NCBI GenBank assembly: GCA_002633025.1
Contig: NMRB01000638.1
Location: 185,573 to 249,572 of the forward strand
Reading direction: 5' to 3'
Length of the DNA: 64,000 bases
From: Notospermus geniculatus
Lineage: Eukaryota > Nemertea > Pilidiophora > Heteronemertea > Lineidae
Shown here: positions 50,781 to 63,700 of the stretch, piece by piece
Layout of the letters: every line of letters starts with the position of its first letter
Position numbering within the stretch: position 1 is the stretch's first letter
Made by a program: the position numbers and the translations under genes
The notes under the pieces: generated by a model
What the model saw: the letters and a program-made list of their open reading frames with translations, nothing else
Databases searched by the model: none
Told to the model about the DNA's origin: nothing

Positions 50781-53700
50781 CTCCCAGCGTCATCCCAATA
50801 AAAACCGTACGAAAATGGATAAGAATAACCAGGCGTTCTCAGGACATACCAATCAATGATCTTATCGTGGAAGACCCCCGTGTTGTTGAATCGGGCGACC
50901 CGTATAAAATCTCGATCGGGGACTTTCCACGGCTTCTGGAAGACGCAGCAAGGACCGAACGGCGCCCAGGGCGGGGAGAGGAGGTAGGATGTCTCGGCCC
51001 TGAAAGAGGACAGTCTTATGAAATGGTGGTCTTGTCGATAAATCGTGCCAAGATTGTTACTTTCCCGGGGTTTCCTGAAGCTGCCGAACTTTATACTTTT
51101 TCTTTGACTATGGGCTTTTTTCAAGAGCCAAAATTTCAAGTCGAAGTTTGAAAAAGAGCAGCTGTGAAAGCTCCAGAGGCAACCAAAAAACGTGATTTTC
51201 ATACGGACTTTGGGCAAAAAACGGCAAAAAATGTCTCCTGCCCCCCCCCCCCGAGAGGCTTTGCCCCCCCCTCCGGACCAAAAAGGTACATACGACCCTG
51301 CTGATGGCTAGTGACCGCAGCACCGATGGCCAGAGCTGCAGTTCGGCATCGGCACCAGCAGCACCGATGGTCACCAGCAGCAGTATCGACGGTATGGCGT
51401 CGGCAGCAGTAGCACCACCACCAAAGAGTACAGCAGTAGTGACAGCAGCACCGACGGTCGCAGCAGCAGTCGGGCGTCTGCAGCAGCAGCACCGAAGGCT
51501 ATAGCAGCAGCGACAGTAGCACCGATGCCGCAGCAGCAACACAGATGGAGCAGCAGCACCAACGGTCGCAGCAGCAGCACCGAAGGCTATTCATCGTATC
51601 CATGACGTCGTATCCAGGCCTACATGACGTTGACAACGTTGTGACGTTGCGTCTTTTTGCCCACCAGCTCCTTCAGCAAAGCCATGAAATTTGCCCACCA
51701 CCCTTGCGACGTCAGCAATGGCGGACACTGTCGGAGTTACGTCATGGATACGATGAATAGCAGCATCGACGGCAACAGCAGCAGTCGGGCGTCGGCAGCA
51801 GCAGAACTGATGGCTCTAGTCAGCGAAAGCAGCATCGACGGTCACAGCAGCAGTTTAGTATCGCATCGGCAGAAACTGCACAACAGTATCGACGGCCACA
51901 GCGGAAGCCTCTCAGCAGCAGCAGAGGCCATAGCGATCGCATGCAGGCATGCAAAAACTCTGCAAATAAGTCATGTGAATGTTGGCAGTCGTTTTGAAAC
52001 TGGATCACTGATGGCCTAAGTCGATCACCAACTAACGTCATTAAGGTAATCACCGACCAATTATTAACCGATATGATTTGGGATGTGCCAATTCAATGTT
52101 CACCTGAGCCTCCACATGTAGGCTATTTGCTGATCTACGATCGGAACTCTTGGCCCGAAACCAAACATCGCGAGCAGAGTTGAGAGTGGTTGGCCTGGAG
52201 AAGCCCGGTGCGATGACGTTCATTCTGGGAATATCTGAGAGGTTTTAGCGCTCTCGCCCTTCGTCGTCACCGCACACACGGCTCGTAAAAAACGCACCAA
52301 ATTCGGTGCAGTCGTACTCGGACCAATTGATCTCATCATCATAGGATGTGAGCCCCGACGAAATATCCCTGGAAGCCGCCATCATCATGATCATGGATTC
52401 CAATATGGCTGCCATTTTGGACACCTTTTCCCATAAGATCATGGACGAGTGATTAATCATCCCTGGCTCTTGACGTCCGTCGCATGGGACACTAAAGCCG
52501 TGGTCCCTTGACTATACCTTTGCAAGGGCAAGTAAAAGATCCACATTCAAGCGAGGAACATGAGTAGCTTGAGATGGCCTCTTCCTTACATACCAGGGCC
52601 AATAATGCTATGGCTTCCGCACTGACGGAAAATCAAATAATGTACAAATCATGGACGAGTGGCAGGCAAACGGGCAAGAATACAAGAAAAAGGTAGATCT
52701 AGAGATGTCTCTACCAACCTGTGCCAGAACGTACACGGCCAGTGATGATCGGTCGCAAAGATCGGGAGACAAAAGTCGTAGAATTCTTCCACGAGTGCTG
52801 GTATCGTGTGGTCGTAGTATGAGAACCCTCGGCCCACCTCGTACGGGGCTGGTGGAAGCGGGTCGTAAGGTGGCCGGGCGGCCCAGACCGGGTGGTTGTA
52901 CACTAACCAGTCGGACTGGAAACGCTTTGGTAGGAGCGGTAGCGGTCGGGACGCCGAGCTGTTTATCTGGGAAAAAAGAAAAGGTGGAACTTCAGGAGGC
53001 AAAAATTACTGATTGGTAGAAACGGAGAAAATTCAAAGCTCTTTTCAAAGAAAATGCTCTACTGTCTGATGCGAATGGAAGCGTCATGCCATGCTTTTGA
53101 CTCGGTGGGTCATTTCATGACGTCATCTCTGCGAGCCATGTCTGTGATGAACGAAAACTGCGGGTTTAGGTTGCCCGCGAAGCGGTCATCTTGACTACCA
53201 AAGGTTGTGACATCGCTCCGCCCTCCAACTACGCTGATATAGTAGACTCATGATAGGACATGATGCGAAGTGGCTAACTACACACGATTTCCAAACTCAC
53301 TGGCGCAGGATATGTGCTGCCAGCTTTAAGCCAGCAGCACACCAGGCCATATCGCAACCGATCTGATCGCCACCGATCTTGTCGCCAGCCATCGCAGACT
53401 AGGCGATATCGGCTTTGGTGTTGTTTGATATTGGTCGGTCATCGCGAGAAGATTCCACGCATCGCTGCCCAACGCACACCTGGCGTCAACAGCCGAATTT
53501 GCTCGCTTGCATCAGCATCGCCTGGTGTGCTGCTGGTTGTCGGGGAGCTGACTCCACTGAGATAGTCCCACAGACATGAATTTGTTGCGTGCTATGAGAA
53601 GGTCGCCTAATTTTTTCTACCATTTGATGGCGCTGCGACCGTATCCACTTTTCCACTGTGACGTTGTACAGAACGTCAACGTCACACTGCCGTGACGTTG

Positions 53701-55424
53701 TGGCTTCATGCTCGCACCGCACATTGCCACGGAGATGACGTCCAGGGGCCGGTTGTTCAAAGCAAAGGTAAAGTTATCGGCCGATAACTCTTATCCACCG
53801 ATAAATATCCCCTATCCACCGATAGTTAACCAACCGATAACTTTTGGTTGTTCAAAGCATGGATTGAGGTGTAGGTAACTATCGGTGGATTTATCGGTGC
53901 AATATCCCATAATGCATCAGTATATTTCCCATAATGCACAGTGCAAAATTTCACAACATCCTGTTGAGGCAGGTATTGCGCAATCACTCCACTCCAGCAG
54001 CAAGTGCCAGTTTCAATGCAAATTGTCAGTGGTGCAAAATATCAGAATTCTGTCAGTGAAATAGCTAGGCCTATTAAATCTTGGCTACTGACACTTATAT
54101 CTTTTAATAAATGAAGGTGTACTATGATGGGTAATTTTTATAGGTGGAACGCATTGCGAGACCAGGGGCAGAGCACATCTGAGGCAGTTATGTGACAATT
54201 TCTCTCAGTAGGCCTAGTCCAGAATGCAGTCATGTATTTTCATGTTTCATTTCATTAACTGATTTTGAACACATTTTCCAGAGAGAGAACTAATTGAATG
54301 TGACCTGATCGAAGATTTGAATTTTTTAGTGCTACCACACGTGGTCAATTTAATATGCCTATTAACATGATTAATAATATCTGAATCTTGAAAAAACCCA
54401 GCAAATTGGGGGGGGGGAGATCCTGTGTCAGGCCTAGTCATTATTGAACATTTCGGATCCAAAAACCAAGTGGAACTAATATATTCCCACTTTCCAATGT
54501 TGAATCAGTGACACTGATGCTTGTGCAATATGGAAAATGGGGTGAGGCTCTAGAGTGAGTGCATCAACATGGTGCAATATGGTAAATGACTATGACGTCA
54601 TGACGCTATGACACACAGAGACAGAGCTGGGGTCAGTCAGTGCAGTGACCTTGGCCTACAGTCTTCAGTAGATGTGTGACTCTCATTCTGTGTGGATGTG
54701 CTGTGTGGAATTTGTGGAGGAGGAGGGGGAAGCATCTGATGATGTTTTGTAGGCTTTTGTTTGGATATGATGATAGGTAGGCCTATTTTGTTATATCTTG
54801 GCCTAGGCATGCTAGGCCATACCATGATTAATTAGTCAAAGACTTTGATGGGCCCAATTTAGGCCTGGGCCTAGGCCTACCAATGCAATGCAAATACCCT
54901 GCCCTGCTCTGTACAAAATGCACTTGACAGTGTTGAGTGTAGGCAGGGGCCTAAGGCAACTCATTGTGTCACATTTAGGCCTATTGGCTGGCACTGCAGT
55001 CTCTCTCACTCTTGTTTTGAATGTTTTAGGAAGTTCCAAAAGTGAATTTCAAAGTTAGGTTCAACATGGGCTTGATAATTACCTGCAGATTTTTTCATTG
55101 TGTGCTGAAAACTAGGCCTTGATTCTCGGAAATACGCATCAGGCAGGCATTTTGGGGACCTTCACGATGCTATAAGACCTCGACCAGCATTCTCCCAACA
55201 CTTTGAAAATCCAGTAAAATTCAATACGGGGCTTTAAGATGATCGCGCAGACATGAATTTCTATTTGTGCTGTCAGTTTGTCTTACCTTCGGAGCTGTGA
55301 TATTCGCTATCCAGATTGCCTCCCATGGTGTCAAAAACTTGCGCGGGACACTCTGCGGGTGAACCAACGTAGCATAGACAGAAAGCCCAAGGCATGCAAA
55401 GAGGGGTAGAGCTTTGAAATTCAT
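50781..55424 (-). CDS. Secreted protein gene, at least four exons, 3' end missing
   Basis: In transcript order: exon 1 55287-55424, exon 2 52719-52966, exon 3 52271-52368, exon 4 50781-50999. Exon 1 starts MNFKALPLFACLGLSVYATL, a clear signal peptide, and has an NIT glycosylation site. Exon 2 contains FSYYDHTIPALVEEFYDFCL and PIFATDHHWPCTFWHR; exon 3 INWSEYDCTEFGAFFTSRVC; exon 4 TSYLLSPPWAPFGPCCVFQK and FSYGFYWDDAG. Paired cysteines fit an extracellular protein. Phases agree for exons 1-2 and 2-3. Exon 3 as drawn ends in phase 1 while exon 4 expects phase 2, a one-base mismatch. From memory the layout recalls secreted marine-invertebrate proteins of the sea urchin LVN1.2 type; this is unverified. 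The C-terminus probably lies in the gap at 49.6-50.3 kb. Confidence 0.6.
51300..51960. repeat. Imperfect CAGCAGCACCGACGGTC array inside an intron
   Basis: CAGCAGCAGCACCGAAGGC, AGCAGCAGTCGGGCGTC and related words repeat irregularly, interrupted at 51,600-51,740. The array creates alanine/serine-rich frames on + and cysteine-rich frames on -. It lies between exons 3 and 4 of the secreted-protein gene. Confidence 0.75.
52485..52640 (+). mobile_element. SINE-B 3' fragment
   Basis: It has GTGGTCCCTTGACTATACC, GCAAGGGCAAGTAAAAGATC and GAGTAGCTTGAGATGGCC, matching the body of 2,838-3,215 without the tRNA-like head. Confidence 0.6.
53331..53536. mobile_element. MITE with perfect CCAGCAGCACACCAGGC ends
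   Basis: 17-bp exact inverted ends at 53,331-53,347 and 53,520-53,536. The interior is rich in CGCCACCGATC and GCCAGCCATCGCAG words. It is inside the long first intron of the secreted-protein gene. Confidence 0.75.
53750..53910. repeat. CCGATAA-rich fold-back element
   Basis: GGTTGTTCAAAGCA occurs twice (about 53,751 and 53,846) around CGATAACT, CCACCGATAA and ATCGGTGGATTTATCGGTG words that fold back on one another. The rest of 53,911-55,286 has no recognised gene or element. Confidence 0.5.
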
Positions 55425-55683
55425 TGTGCTGACGCGATGACAAACATCAACGGAGCCCAGTGAACTTGTAAAATGACATTTTTGTCCCTGGCAAATAAAA
55501 TTCTCACGAAGTACACCCCTTTCATTTGCATTCCTGTCAGGCGCATCCGGATATGTCACGTGATAAGACAGACGACAATTTGCACAACCAAGATATGACT
55601 GACGGAGACGACAGACAACATCCACGCTGTGACAATGTAGATAAAGATGATTGTTTACAAACGAACGCGGCGATGCAGACATT

Positions 55684-55924
55684 AGGGCCGTTTAGACGAC
55701 AAGCCAAAAAACCACATTCAGATTCGATCCGTTTGGATCCGATCGACCCGCATCCGATCTCATTTGCGTTTAGACGAGATTTGAATGTGGTCGTATATGT
55801 GGTCCAATGCGGTCCACATTCCACATTGGACCGCATTGGGTAGCGTTTACACACAAGCGTTTTGAACCACAATCGGATTCGATCGGATCGCATGTGGATT
55901 TTTGCCGGTCGTCTAAACGGCCCT
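55684..55924. mobile_element. MITE with AGGGCCGTTTAGACGAC ends and ATT target duplication
   Basis: Exact 17-bp inverted ends are flanked by ATT on both sides. The interior is built from GATTCGATCCG, GATCCGATCG and CACATTGGACCGCATTGG words. The 3-bp target fits PIF/Harbinger-type mobilisation. It lies 260 bp upstream of the secreted-protein start codon. Confidence 0.8.
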
Positions 55925-56577
55925 ATTGCTGCCCAATTTGTTTCGTTGGCGTTCATGAGATTTAGAGGTCTCATTATTTACGGTGCAGATTGTTTCTACG
56001 AAACGACTGGTTCACTCCAAAGGCACCTTGTCCAAACAAGGCCAACGAGCGTCAGACCAGATAGACTAGTGAGAATCAGATGCTCCAAAGGGGGCAGAAC
56101 ACCAGACGAGGTGAGGTCTGCGGTGACTGGTGAGATGATCGGTGGCGGGGCGATCAGATCGCCTGCGATGTCGCCTCGCCTCGCCAGGTGTGTTGCTATG
56201 GTTACCGTCTTCGGTAATGTCCGTTTGGGACAAACTTGACGCTAGGGGGCGATATCTGAGAATATCACCACTAGTATCGACGCTAGGTTTCCATCTTGAA
56301 AAGTAGTGCGCGCGCGGAGCGAACAGTAGAAATTCTTCTGTTTGTAAAGCGGTTACCCATCACGTCCTTTTCTACGCTTACAATATACATGTAGATCGTT
56401 GAAGATAGGTGTAGGCCTATACGTGTAAAGGTATAGGGTGATACAAATATCGGTGGAGTAGATATAAAGTATTTTCGACAAGATAAATACTATTTTCTGC
56501 AAATAATACCATTTTGAAAAAGAAGTTCGCGTCACGTGATAGACCAGCCCACCGACGATGACGTCATGATTTTCAAG

Positions 56578-57072
56578 ATGGCGAGCGTCAACGGCAGTGT
56601 TAAAATTTTCGTCCAAGTATCAAAAAATGTCAACACTGCGTGGAGTATGCCTCTTAACAGGTGCACAATCGCATGACATTCGACACAATTTACTTTATAT
56701 CCGCGAGGTTTGGGTCCGATTCTTCTTTATCTCACCAAGTACATGTATCAAAATAACTTTCATCAAACTCCATGATAGTGCGCATCAAACATTCAAATCG
56801 GACACTTTTTCCATGAGGCAATGGTAGGCCTCGGTCTTTTTCCACGACCCAGCGAGATCTTCACGTACCAAACCCCTGAGAATGACCTACCAGTTCGGCA
56901 ATCAACCTATTTCCCATTGATTCATGGGTTTTATGTAGGTTATGCGAGAGTAATCAACTTGGCAGAATCGCATCCATTATATGCTGAACTTTTCGAAATG
57001 CAACGAAAACATAGATCTACCGGTGTGGCGGTTTTTCGGATGCTCACGGGCAAAGAGAAAAAAACACGCTAG
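56578..57072 (+). CDS. Possible small gene: candidate first exon plus downstream frame
   Basis: 56578-56660 reads MASVNGSVKIFVQVSKNVNT, then AWSMPLN, before a donor AACAG|GTGCAC. The start lies in CAAGATGGCGAGC, a strong start context that also resembles a YY1 site. A separate 83-codon frame at 56821-57072 (ATG start) contains YFPLIHGFYVGYARVINLAE and ends GKEKKTR. I could not connect the two by phase and recognise neither, so they may be unrelated or non-coding. Confidence 0.25.
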
Positions 57073-57746
57073 CCTATAGGGCCTACGCTACCCAGCCACA
57101 GTAGAGAGACACCGGTATAAGCGGCACGTGACATTTTTAGGCCCCAAAACCAGAATGGGCTACCCATCTCACCCCCTGTCTGTTAAACTCGTACCCCACA
57201 GGTAGTCGCCATCGAGTTCGTTTCATGACTCCACCGCGAAAGGCGAACGACTCCCTAGAATGGGGACGATAGCCGACTTTTTCAATAGGTGTCACTAGTG
57301 GTTAAATCTATTGAAATGAAACTGACATCCCGGATCAATTTCCAACACAAAAGGCGTCCATTGTATTTGGCCCAGGTTTCGGTGTGCTGCCCTCTGTTGA
57401 GCTAGCGTCCCCATTTGCCTAGCTGTCCAGAGGCAAGAGTGGTGTAACGTCTATCCCATTATTCTTTGGTAAAAGGCGCCATCTTTTATCAAGGTGACTC
57501 ACGACACCAGCTAGCAAGAAGGTGATTGAGAGTATGGTTCCTTTAAGGAGAAATTTGCCTGTAACAGGTCTGGGATGAGTGTTTTTTCAGTTTTTGGCCT
57601 AGACCATCCCGCGTCTCGTGATTGGCGATCGGGGACGTCCTCGCGGCAATTTGGTGATTTTAATTTGGCCTAGTTTTTGCAATCGTAACTTTTTGCAATT
57701 CCCATAATGCTGAAAACACGGACATGACGGGTCGTGGTTCGCAGTG

Positions 57747-60700
57747 ATGGAGTCGTACAAAGTGTTGCTTTTCGCTGTCGCCCTTGAAATATCGGGGATT
57801 GCCTTCGCCGATGGCCAAGGTAGGTAATCCTTTGCCTTAATTCCAAGAGATGACCGGTATTACACGTAGATGGTATCTTTCGAAGTTGTTCGGTATTAGG
57901 CCGAGATACCTTTCGAAGCCTGTTCACGGCGTACACCGAGCAAGCACGTACGTATCCAGGGCCCGTCCACTCATCTCACTGGGCCATCGGAGGCTAGGCT
58001 TGGCCCATCCTCCCACAGCAGGGGTTTTTACCTCGCTCCTCTTCATCCACTCACACAAACTTTGTGTGGGAGTGTATGAAGAGGAGCGAGACCAAGCCCT
58101 GCTGTGGGAGGATGGGCTTGGCCCGATCTCGGCGGGTGCGGCGTACTTGGAAATGCTATCATTGTCTTCAAAATCAAGCATTTAAGAGAATATGAGAACA
58201 ATTTTATTCTAAAATACACAAACATGCTTCGCTTTCATAGAAATACCCCCAAGATGTGAGGCGGGATCTCTCAGCCAGGCAGGCACTACGCAGCACTTGA
58301 AATGTCTGGAAATCAATATTTCAAGATGGCTATCATGGAGCCATACTGAAACACACACCACAAAAGTGAATTCAAGACAAGCCGTTCTCCTTGAAATGTC
58401 CGGAAATCAAAATGGCTGCCGTGGCGGCCATATTGAAAATCGAAGAGCACATGTACCTTCAACATTTGAAAATGAATTCAATCCGACAAGAGACGTACAT
58501 TTTCCTTTGATATTCCACTACCTTTTTACTTCTAGAGGCGAAAATTATTCGGGTGACGTCAATATTGGTGAGTACCCAACAAGGCCATACTTTTGTGACT
58601 TGGTTCTCGGGTAAGACCGGGTCATAATCGAACTTTTTATTACTAACAATTGAATGAGGAGGTTTTTACCACATTTTGACGTCTGTCAGCAAGATTTCAG
58701 CCCCACGATGGCGAACTTTGTACACACTGCTCCTGCTCCTTAGGACGCCTAGTAGTATAGCATTCAGTCGCGATCTCACCTATTGGAAAAAAAGTTTTAA
58801 AAAGTTTGGGTTTATAGTCCGATATCAACAACGGTAGAGGTGTCATCCGACTTTACACTTTAACCCCAGTCTATCCTGAAACCTTTCAGTAGAACTTAGA
58901 TGAGCTGCTCATTCAGCGCCACAATCCGAGCATTTCCGACCGGTACCCATTTATACACCTGGGTGGAGAGAGGTCAGTGAGGCAAAGAGACTTGCCCAAA
59001 GTCTCACGCTCAGTGGGATTCGAATCCGGGATCCTCTGACCGCTAGTCGGAGACCCGAACCACTACACCACCGTGGCTCCCACTCCCACCACCGTGGAGT
59101 AGGTATTGTTCGCTCTCACATCTCAGAGGCAGACAGCACCACCCATGCCGCGAGGTCATAAAGGAAATCCTCCAGGGTCCGCGGGTTCGGCCGAGCCATA
59201 GGCCTATAAATTGGGGTTCAGTATTGCTGTTCGCAAAATCATATACCGTGCAGGATACCGAGCAATATCGAGAGTTTTCGCAAAGCCCCGAAACTCCGAA
59301 CATGATTGGCCACCGTTGACTTTTAAAAAATTTATCTTTAAATTTCAGTCAGAGCCCTTTCTCATGTTGAAAGAGGGCTCTCACAAGGGTAACGACCGAT
59401 TCGAAGGCTTTATTAAGGATATGCTGGAGGATATGTCTTCGATTATTCCTAATTTCAACTACACTTTACATCTTTCCCGAGACGGGAAGTATGGCTCGCT
59501 TAACCAAGATGGAAAATGGACCGGCATGATCGGGGAGCTGGTAAATGGGGTACGTTTTATGAAGGTTGTAGGCAACCCCTCTCCCCCTTTCACCGAAATC
59601 ATAGCAATGGCCCTGCTGAATGCACGCGGGGCTGACGGTTGACAAAGCGAACTATTAATCCAAGCGTACGTACATCGACCCTGCAACTGGAAGCAACTGA
59701 ACGCAACAGTAGCTATCGATGTACGCGTTCCGCGCACATCGGTTACGACATGTCACTGCGGTAACAAGTGGCACAATCCAGTCTTCAATCTGCAATCCAC
59801 ATCGGACAGACAATGGTACAGAATGTGACACGGAAATTGTCGATGTATTCCGATCGGACCACTCGGGGATCATTTTATGGGTCACATGATTCCATCACGT
59901 GACCAGGTGTCCTCCCACAAACGAGGAAATTCATTGCCGAGAAGCAACCGTTGGCAACGAGTAGAACATGAGCAACTGGCTGGAGCTAGCGGCAACGGTC
60001 GGCAATAGCGTTGCTGTTGCGCGTACATCGGCCTGTTTGAGCATCTGATCAGTTGCTGCTGGTTCCAGGTAGTTGCCAACCGTGGCATTGCTGGTAGTTG
60101 CTTCCAGTCGCAAGGCCGATGTGCGCTAGGCTTAAACCATACATGTACAAGAAAAAGATGTAAAATTTTAAAATTCGATACTGAAGACTATGGCCCGTAT
60201 TCTAGAACCTTCCTTAACGTTAAGGTCGACCTTAAGTCTATTGTAAAACCATCGAGAACAATAGATTTAAGGTGGACCTCAATGTTCTACAATACGGCCC
60301 TATAATTTTTTTGTTTGTATACAGGAAACCGACATGGTTGCTGCCGATCTTACCGCCAACTACATGAGGTCACAAGCAGTTGACTTTACAACGCCCTACA
60401 TGTCCTACGGGTTGGTGATGTTAATGAACAAAAGGGATGTGACGTATGGTGAAAGGAAAAGCCGTATGGATATTTTTTTCCTTCTGCCATTTTCTTCCTC
60501 TGTGTGGGTGTGTCTGATCGTTGCTATGGTCGTGGTAAGTTGCCTGGTATGCGACAGACGCTGTTACAGCTGATCCGGGCCCCGTTTTGTGAGGAATCAA
60601 TTTTTGTCAAGGATGGGTAGATACATGTACACCTGTATTAGGGAGGTTTCGCAAATCTGACGAAACACGAAGTACGAAATACGAAATTCAACTTCATTTC

Positions 60701-63700
60701 CAAGACCTAATAATTATATCTCCGGAGATGGTTGGTACCACAAATGTCCCTGCTGCCAGTGCGTCTTTTAGCATCACGTAAGACCGAGAGAGTTATGGTG
60801 CATCTTGAATTTTTAAATTTCCACTCCGTAGATACGAAGTGGAAACGAAAGATAAATTTCAAAGTTTAATATACACCGCAACTCTATCCGTCTAACGTCA
60901 TACGCTAAAAGACCCTCTAGCTCTACCAACCATCTCCTGAAATACATTACGTCATGGACATGAAGTCCAATTTCGTATTTCGTACTTCGTGTTTCGTCAG
61001 ATTTGCGAAACCTCACTGTTGCGTCTCTGAGCATTAGATTGCAACATTTTCTGGAGAAACCCAGCGCCCCGCGATGTGGGAGCAGTCAGCCGCGCTTATC
61101 GCCAAAAGATGGCAGCAAAGTTCTAGCGGACCAATGTACAGGAAAATCTACGTGATTGCTGCTCGATCAATAATGACTGGGTCCGCTATATGCATTGAAT
61201 TGGGCCGTAGTGACACCTATTGGTCAACTGACAGCTCCTACTGGGCCGTACTTTTCGCAAAGCCCCCCGAAACCATGGAAACGCCAACGCGGACGTCTAC
61301 CCATTTGTTCGGTGTTCTCTTCCTGGCATCGAACAATGGGTTTGGCGTTCGCGTTGGCGTTTACGGGGCGTTTCCCGTTCACCACAGACGAAAACCTCTA
61401 CATTTTTGGGGAACGCTTGAATTCTATGATGCTACCAAAATGTCCTTTCTTGGCAGGTTACAATCCTATTTTACGTTATCAACCGATTCAACCCGTACGA
61501 AGAACGAAGCCATAAACAGACGAGTGGGGACGTAAACTCGGGCGTGCTCGGTTCCCTCTGGTTCGTCTGCGGTGGTCTTGCCCTACAAGGTATGTGTCGA
61601 CTGAGGCACTCAGTCTCTGTAATACGCATGCGCGAACTGCGCAGCATTACAGAACCGAGGGCAAACTCCTCCACAGTGCCGTAATGCTTCATTACGACAC
61701 TGCCCCCAGGTCCGGACTATTTCAGCGGAGGATCCTTTATTCCAATACATGCCGACTGGAATGGAAATGTTTCATGGGCACGTACACCAAACGTTTCGTC
61801 AACCTACTTTTATCTGATTGGTTGACCGTTTGGGTTATGTATAGAACAGGACCCAGGCTCATGCGATGCAGCCGGAAAATCGAGGAAAATCACTTCTTTT
61901 CGATGATCATGCGCGAAAATAGTTCCATCGTAATTTCTTTGTTGTGACTAACTATCATCGCTATCAGATCAAAAACTTGAGTGGGTGGTTACAAAACATG
62001 CAGCTGTTTATTGATTTTGACTTTATTCAGGAGATTTTTTGCGGGGAAGGGAAATAATATCGCATGCTCGATTTTGCAAAGCACTAAGGCACCTGGGTGC
62101 AGTGTCGTAATNNNNNNNNNNNNNNNNNNNNNNNNNNNNNNNNNNNNNNNNNNNNNNNNNNNNNNNNNNNNNNNNNNNNNNNNNNNNNNNNNNNNNNNNN
62201 NNNNNNNNNNNNNNNNNNNNNNNNNNNNNNNNNNNNNNNNNNNNNNNNNNNNNNNNNNNNNNNNNNNNNNNNNNNNNNNNNNNNNNNNNNNNNNNNNNNN
62301 NNNNNNNNNNNNNNNNNNNNNNNNNNNNNNNNNNNNNNNNNNNNNNNNNNNNNNNNNNNNNNNNNNNNNNNNNNNNNNNNNNNNNNNNNNNNNNNNNNNN
62401 NNNNNNNNNNNNNNNNNNNNNNNNNNNNNNNNNNNNNNNNNNNNNNNNNNNNNNNNNNNNNNNNNNNNNNNNNNNNNNNNNNNNNNNNNNNNNNNNNNNN
62501 NNNNNNNNNNNNNNNNNNNNNNCTGGTGGTTCTTTGCCATCATAATCCTGGCGACGTATATCATGGGAATGGTGTCGATGCAAGCACGCAGCATGTTCTT
62601 CCTCCCTGGACTCAAGGTTCGCGCCCTTGGTGACGCCCTCAAGCAACCAAACATCACCATCGGATGCATCGCAGGGGGGTCGACGATGACATTTTTTAAA
62701 GTTTCTCGCATCCCAGTCTACCAGAAAACATGGAATAAGATGGCGAATGGGCCAGAGGATAGAAAACCTTTCGTTAGGACTACACAAGAAGGTATCAATC
62801 GAGTTGAAGCAGGAGGCTACGCTTTCGTTGGAGAGTCACCCATGATTGACTTCGTGGTACGTACGGCGTATCAATGAGAAACAGTCCTGCCGTTAGAGGC
62901 CGCCATTAGTAATTAGTGGTCCTAAAACGTCATGAAATTTGACGTCCAACGTCATCCATGATGACATGGAGGCCACTTATCTCCACAGCAGAGCCAATAG
63001 AATATTATCTTTGCCACAACTGACATTCATGTTGATTTTTGTTGCTAAGATTGACGACCGGAAGTAGTCAAGCTGGACATGCACAGGAAGTTGGGAGGCC
63101 ACGACGCGACTTACGTCTTTGACGTCACATTTTGTGACGTTCTAGGACAGCTAACCGGCGGCCTCTACCATGTCTACGGCAGTAAAGTCCCCATTGCCTG
63201 CCAAAGTGGTTCTACTTTTACATCCAACCAACATGGGGGCAAACTAAATTACGGAATCGCACGGCCCTCACTTTCCACGCATCGTCGGAGTGGGACCATA
63301 CGGCGGGACACCAAATTTGAAAATCTTTGATAAAAAGCTCAACTTTTAATAATGAGTGTATTTCGTTTGTCATTTTGATTTATCCAATCATAGGTACGCC
63401 GACGCTGCAATCTCGTGAGAGTGGGAGGATACTTGGACGAAAAATCCTACGCATTTGCATTCCCGAGAGGCTCCCTCTATCGGGACATAATATCAAAAGT
63501 TCTACTCAGACTACGCGAAGATGGAAAAATGACCTTGTTGAAGACAAAATGGTGGGAGGGTGATACTGGCTGTTCTGATGGTTCCGAGGTTCTGCCGAGT
63601 ATGTTCCATCCAAGCGACAGCCCGGAGGTAAATGTTTCCCATAATTCCTTCAGCCTCGCTCTCGCCACCTCGCAGGATTTTGACGTAAGGAAACGTCACG

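Noticed and set aside
51304-51580. Alanine/serine-rich and cysteine-rich frames
   Set aside because: Frames of the imperfect CAGCAGCACCGACGG array; both strands are open for compositional reasons.
61074-61535. 153-aa frame in the receptor region
   Set aside because: Mostly an inverted copy of the 165-bp MITE (61,075-61,241). The true receptor exon (61,457-61,589) uses a different frame.
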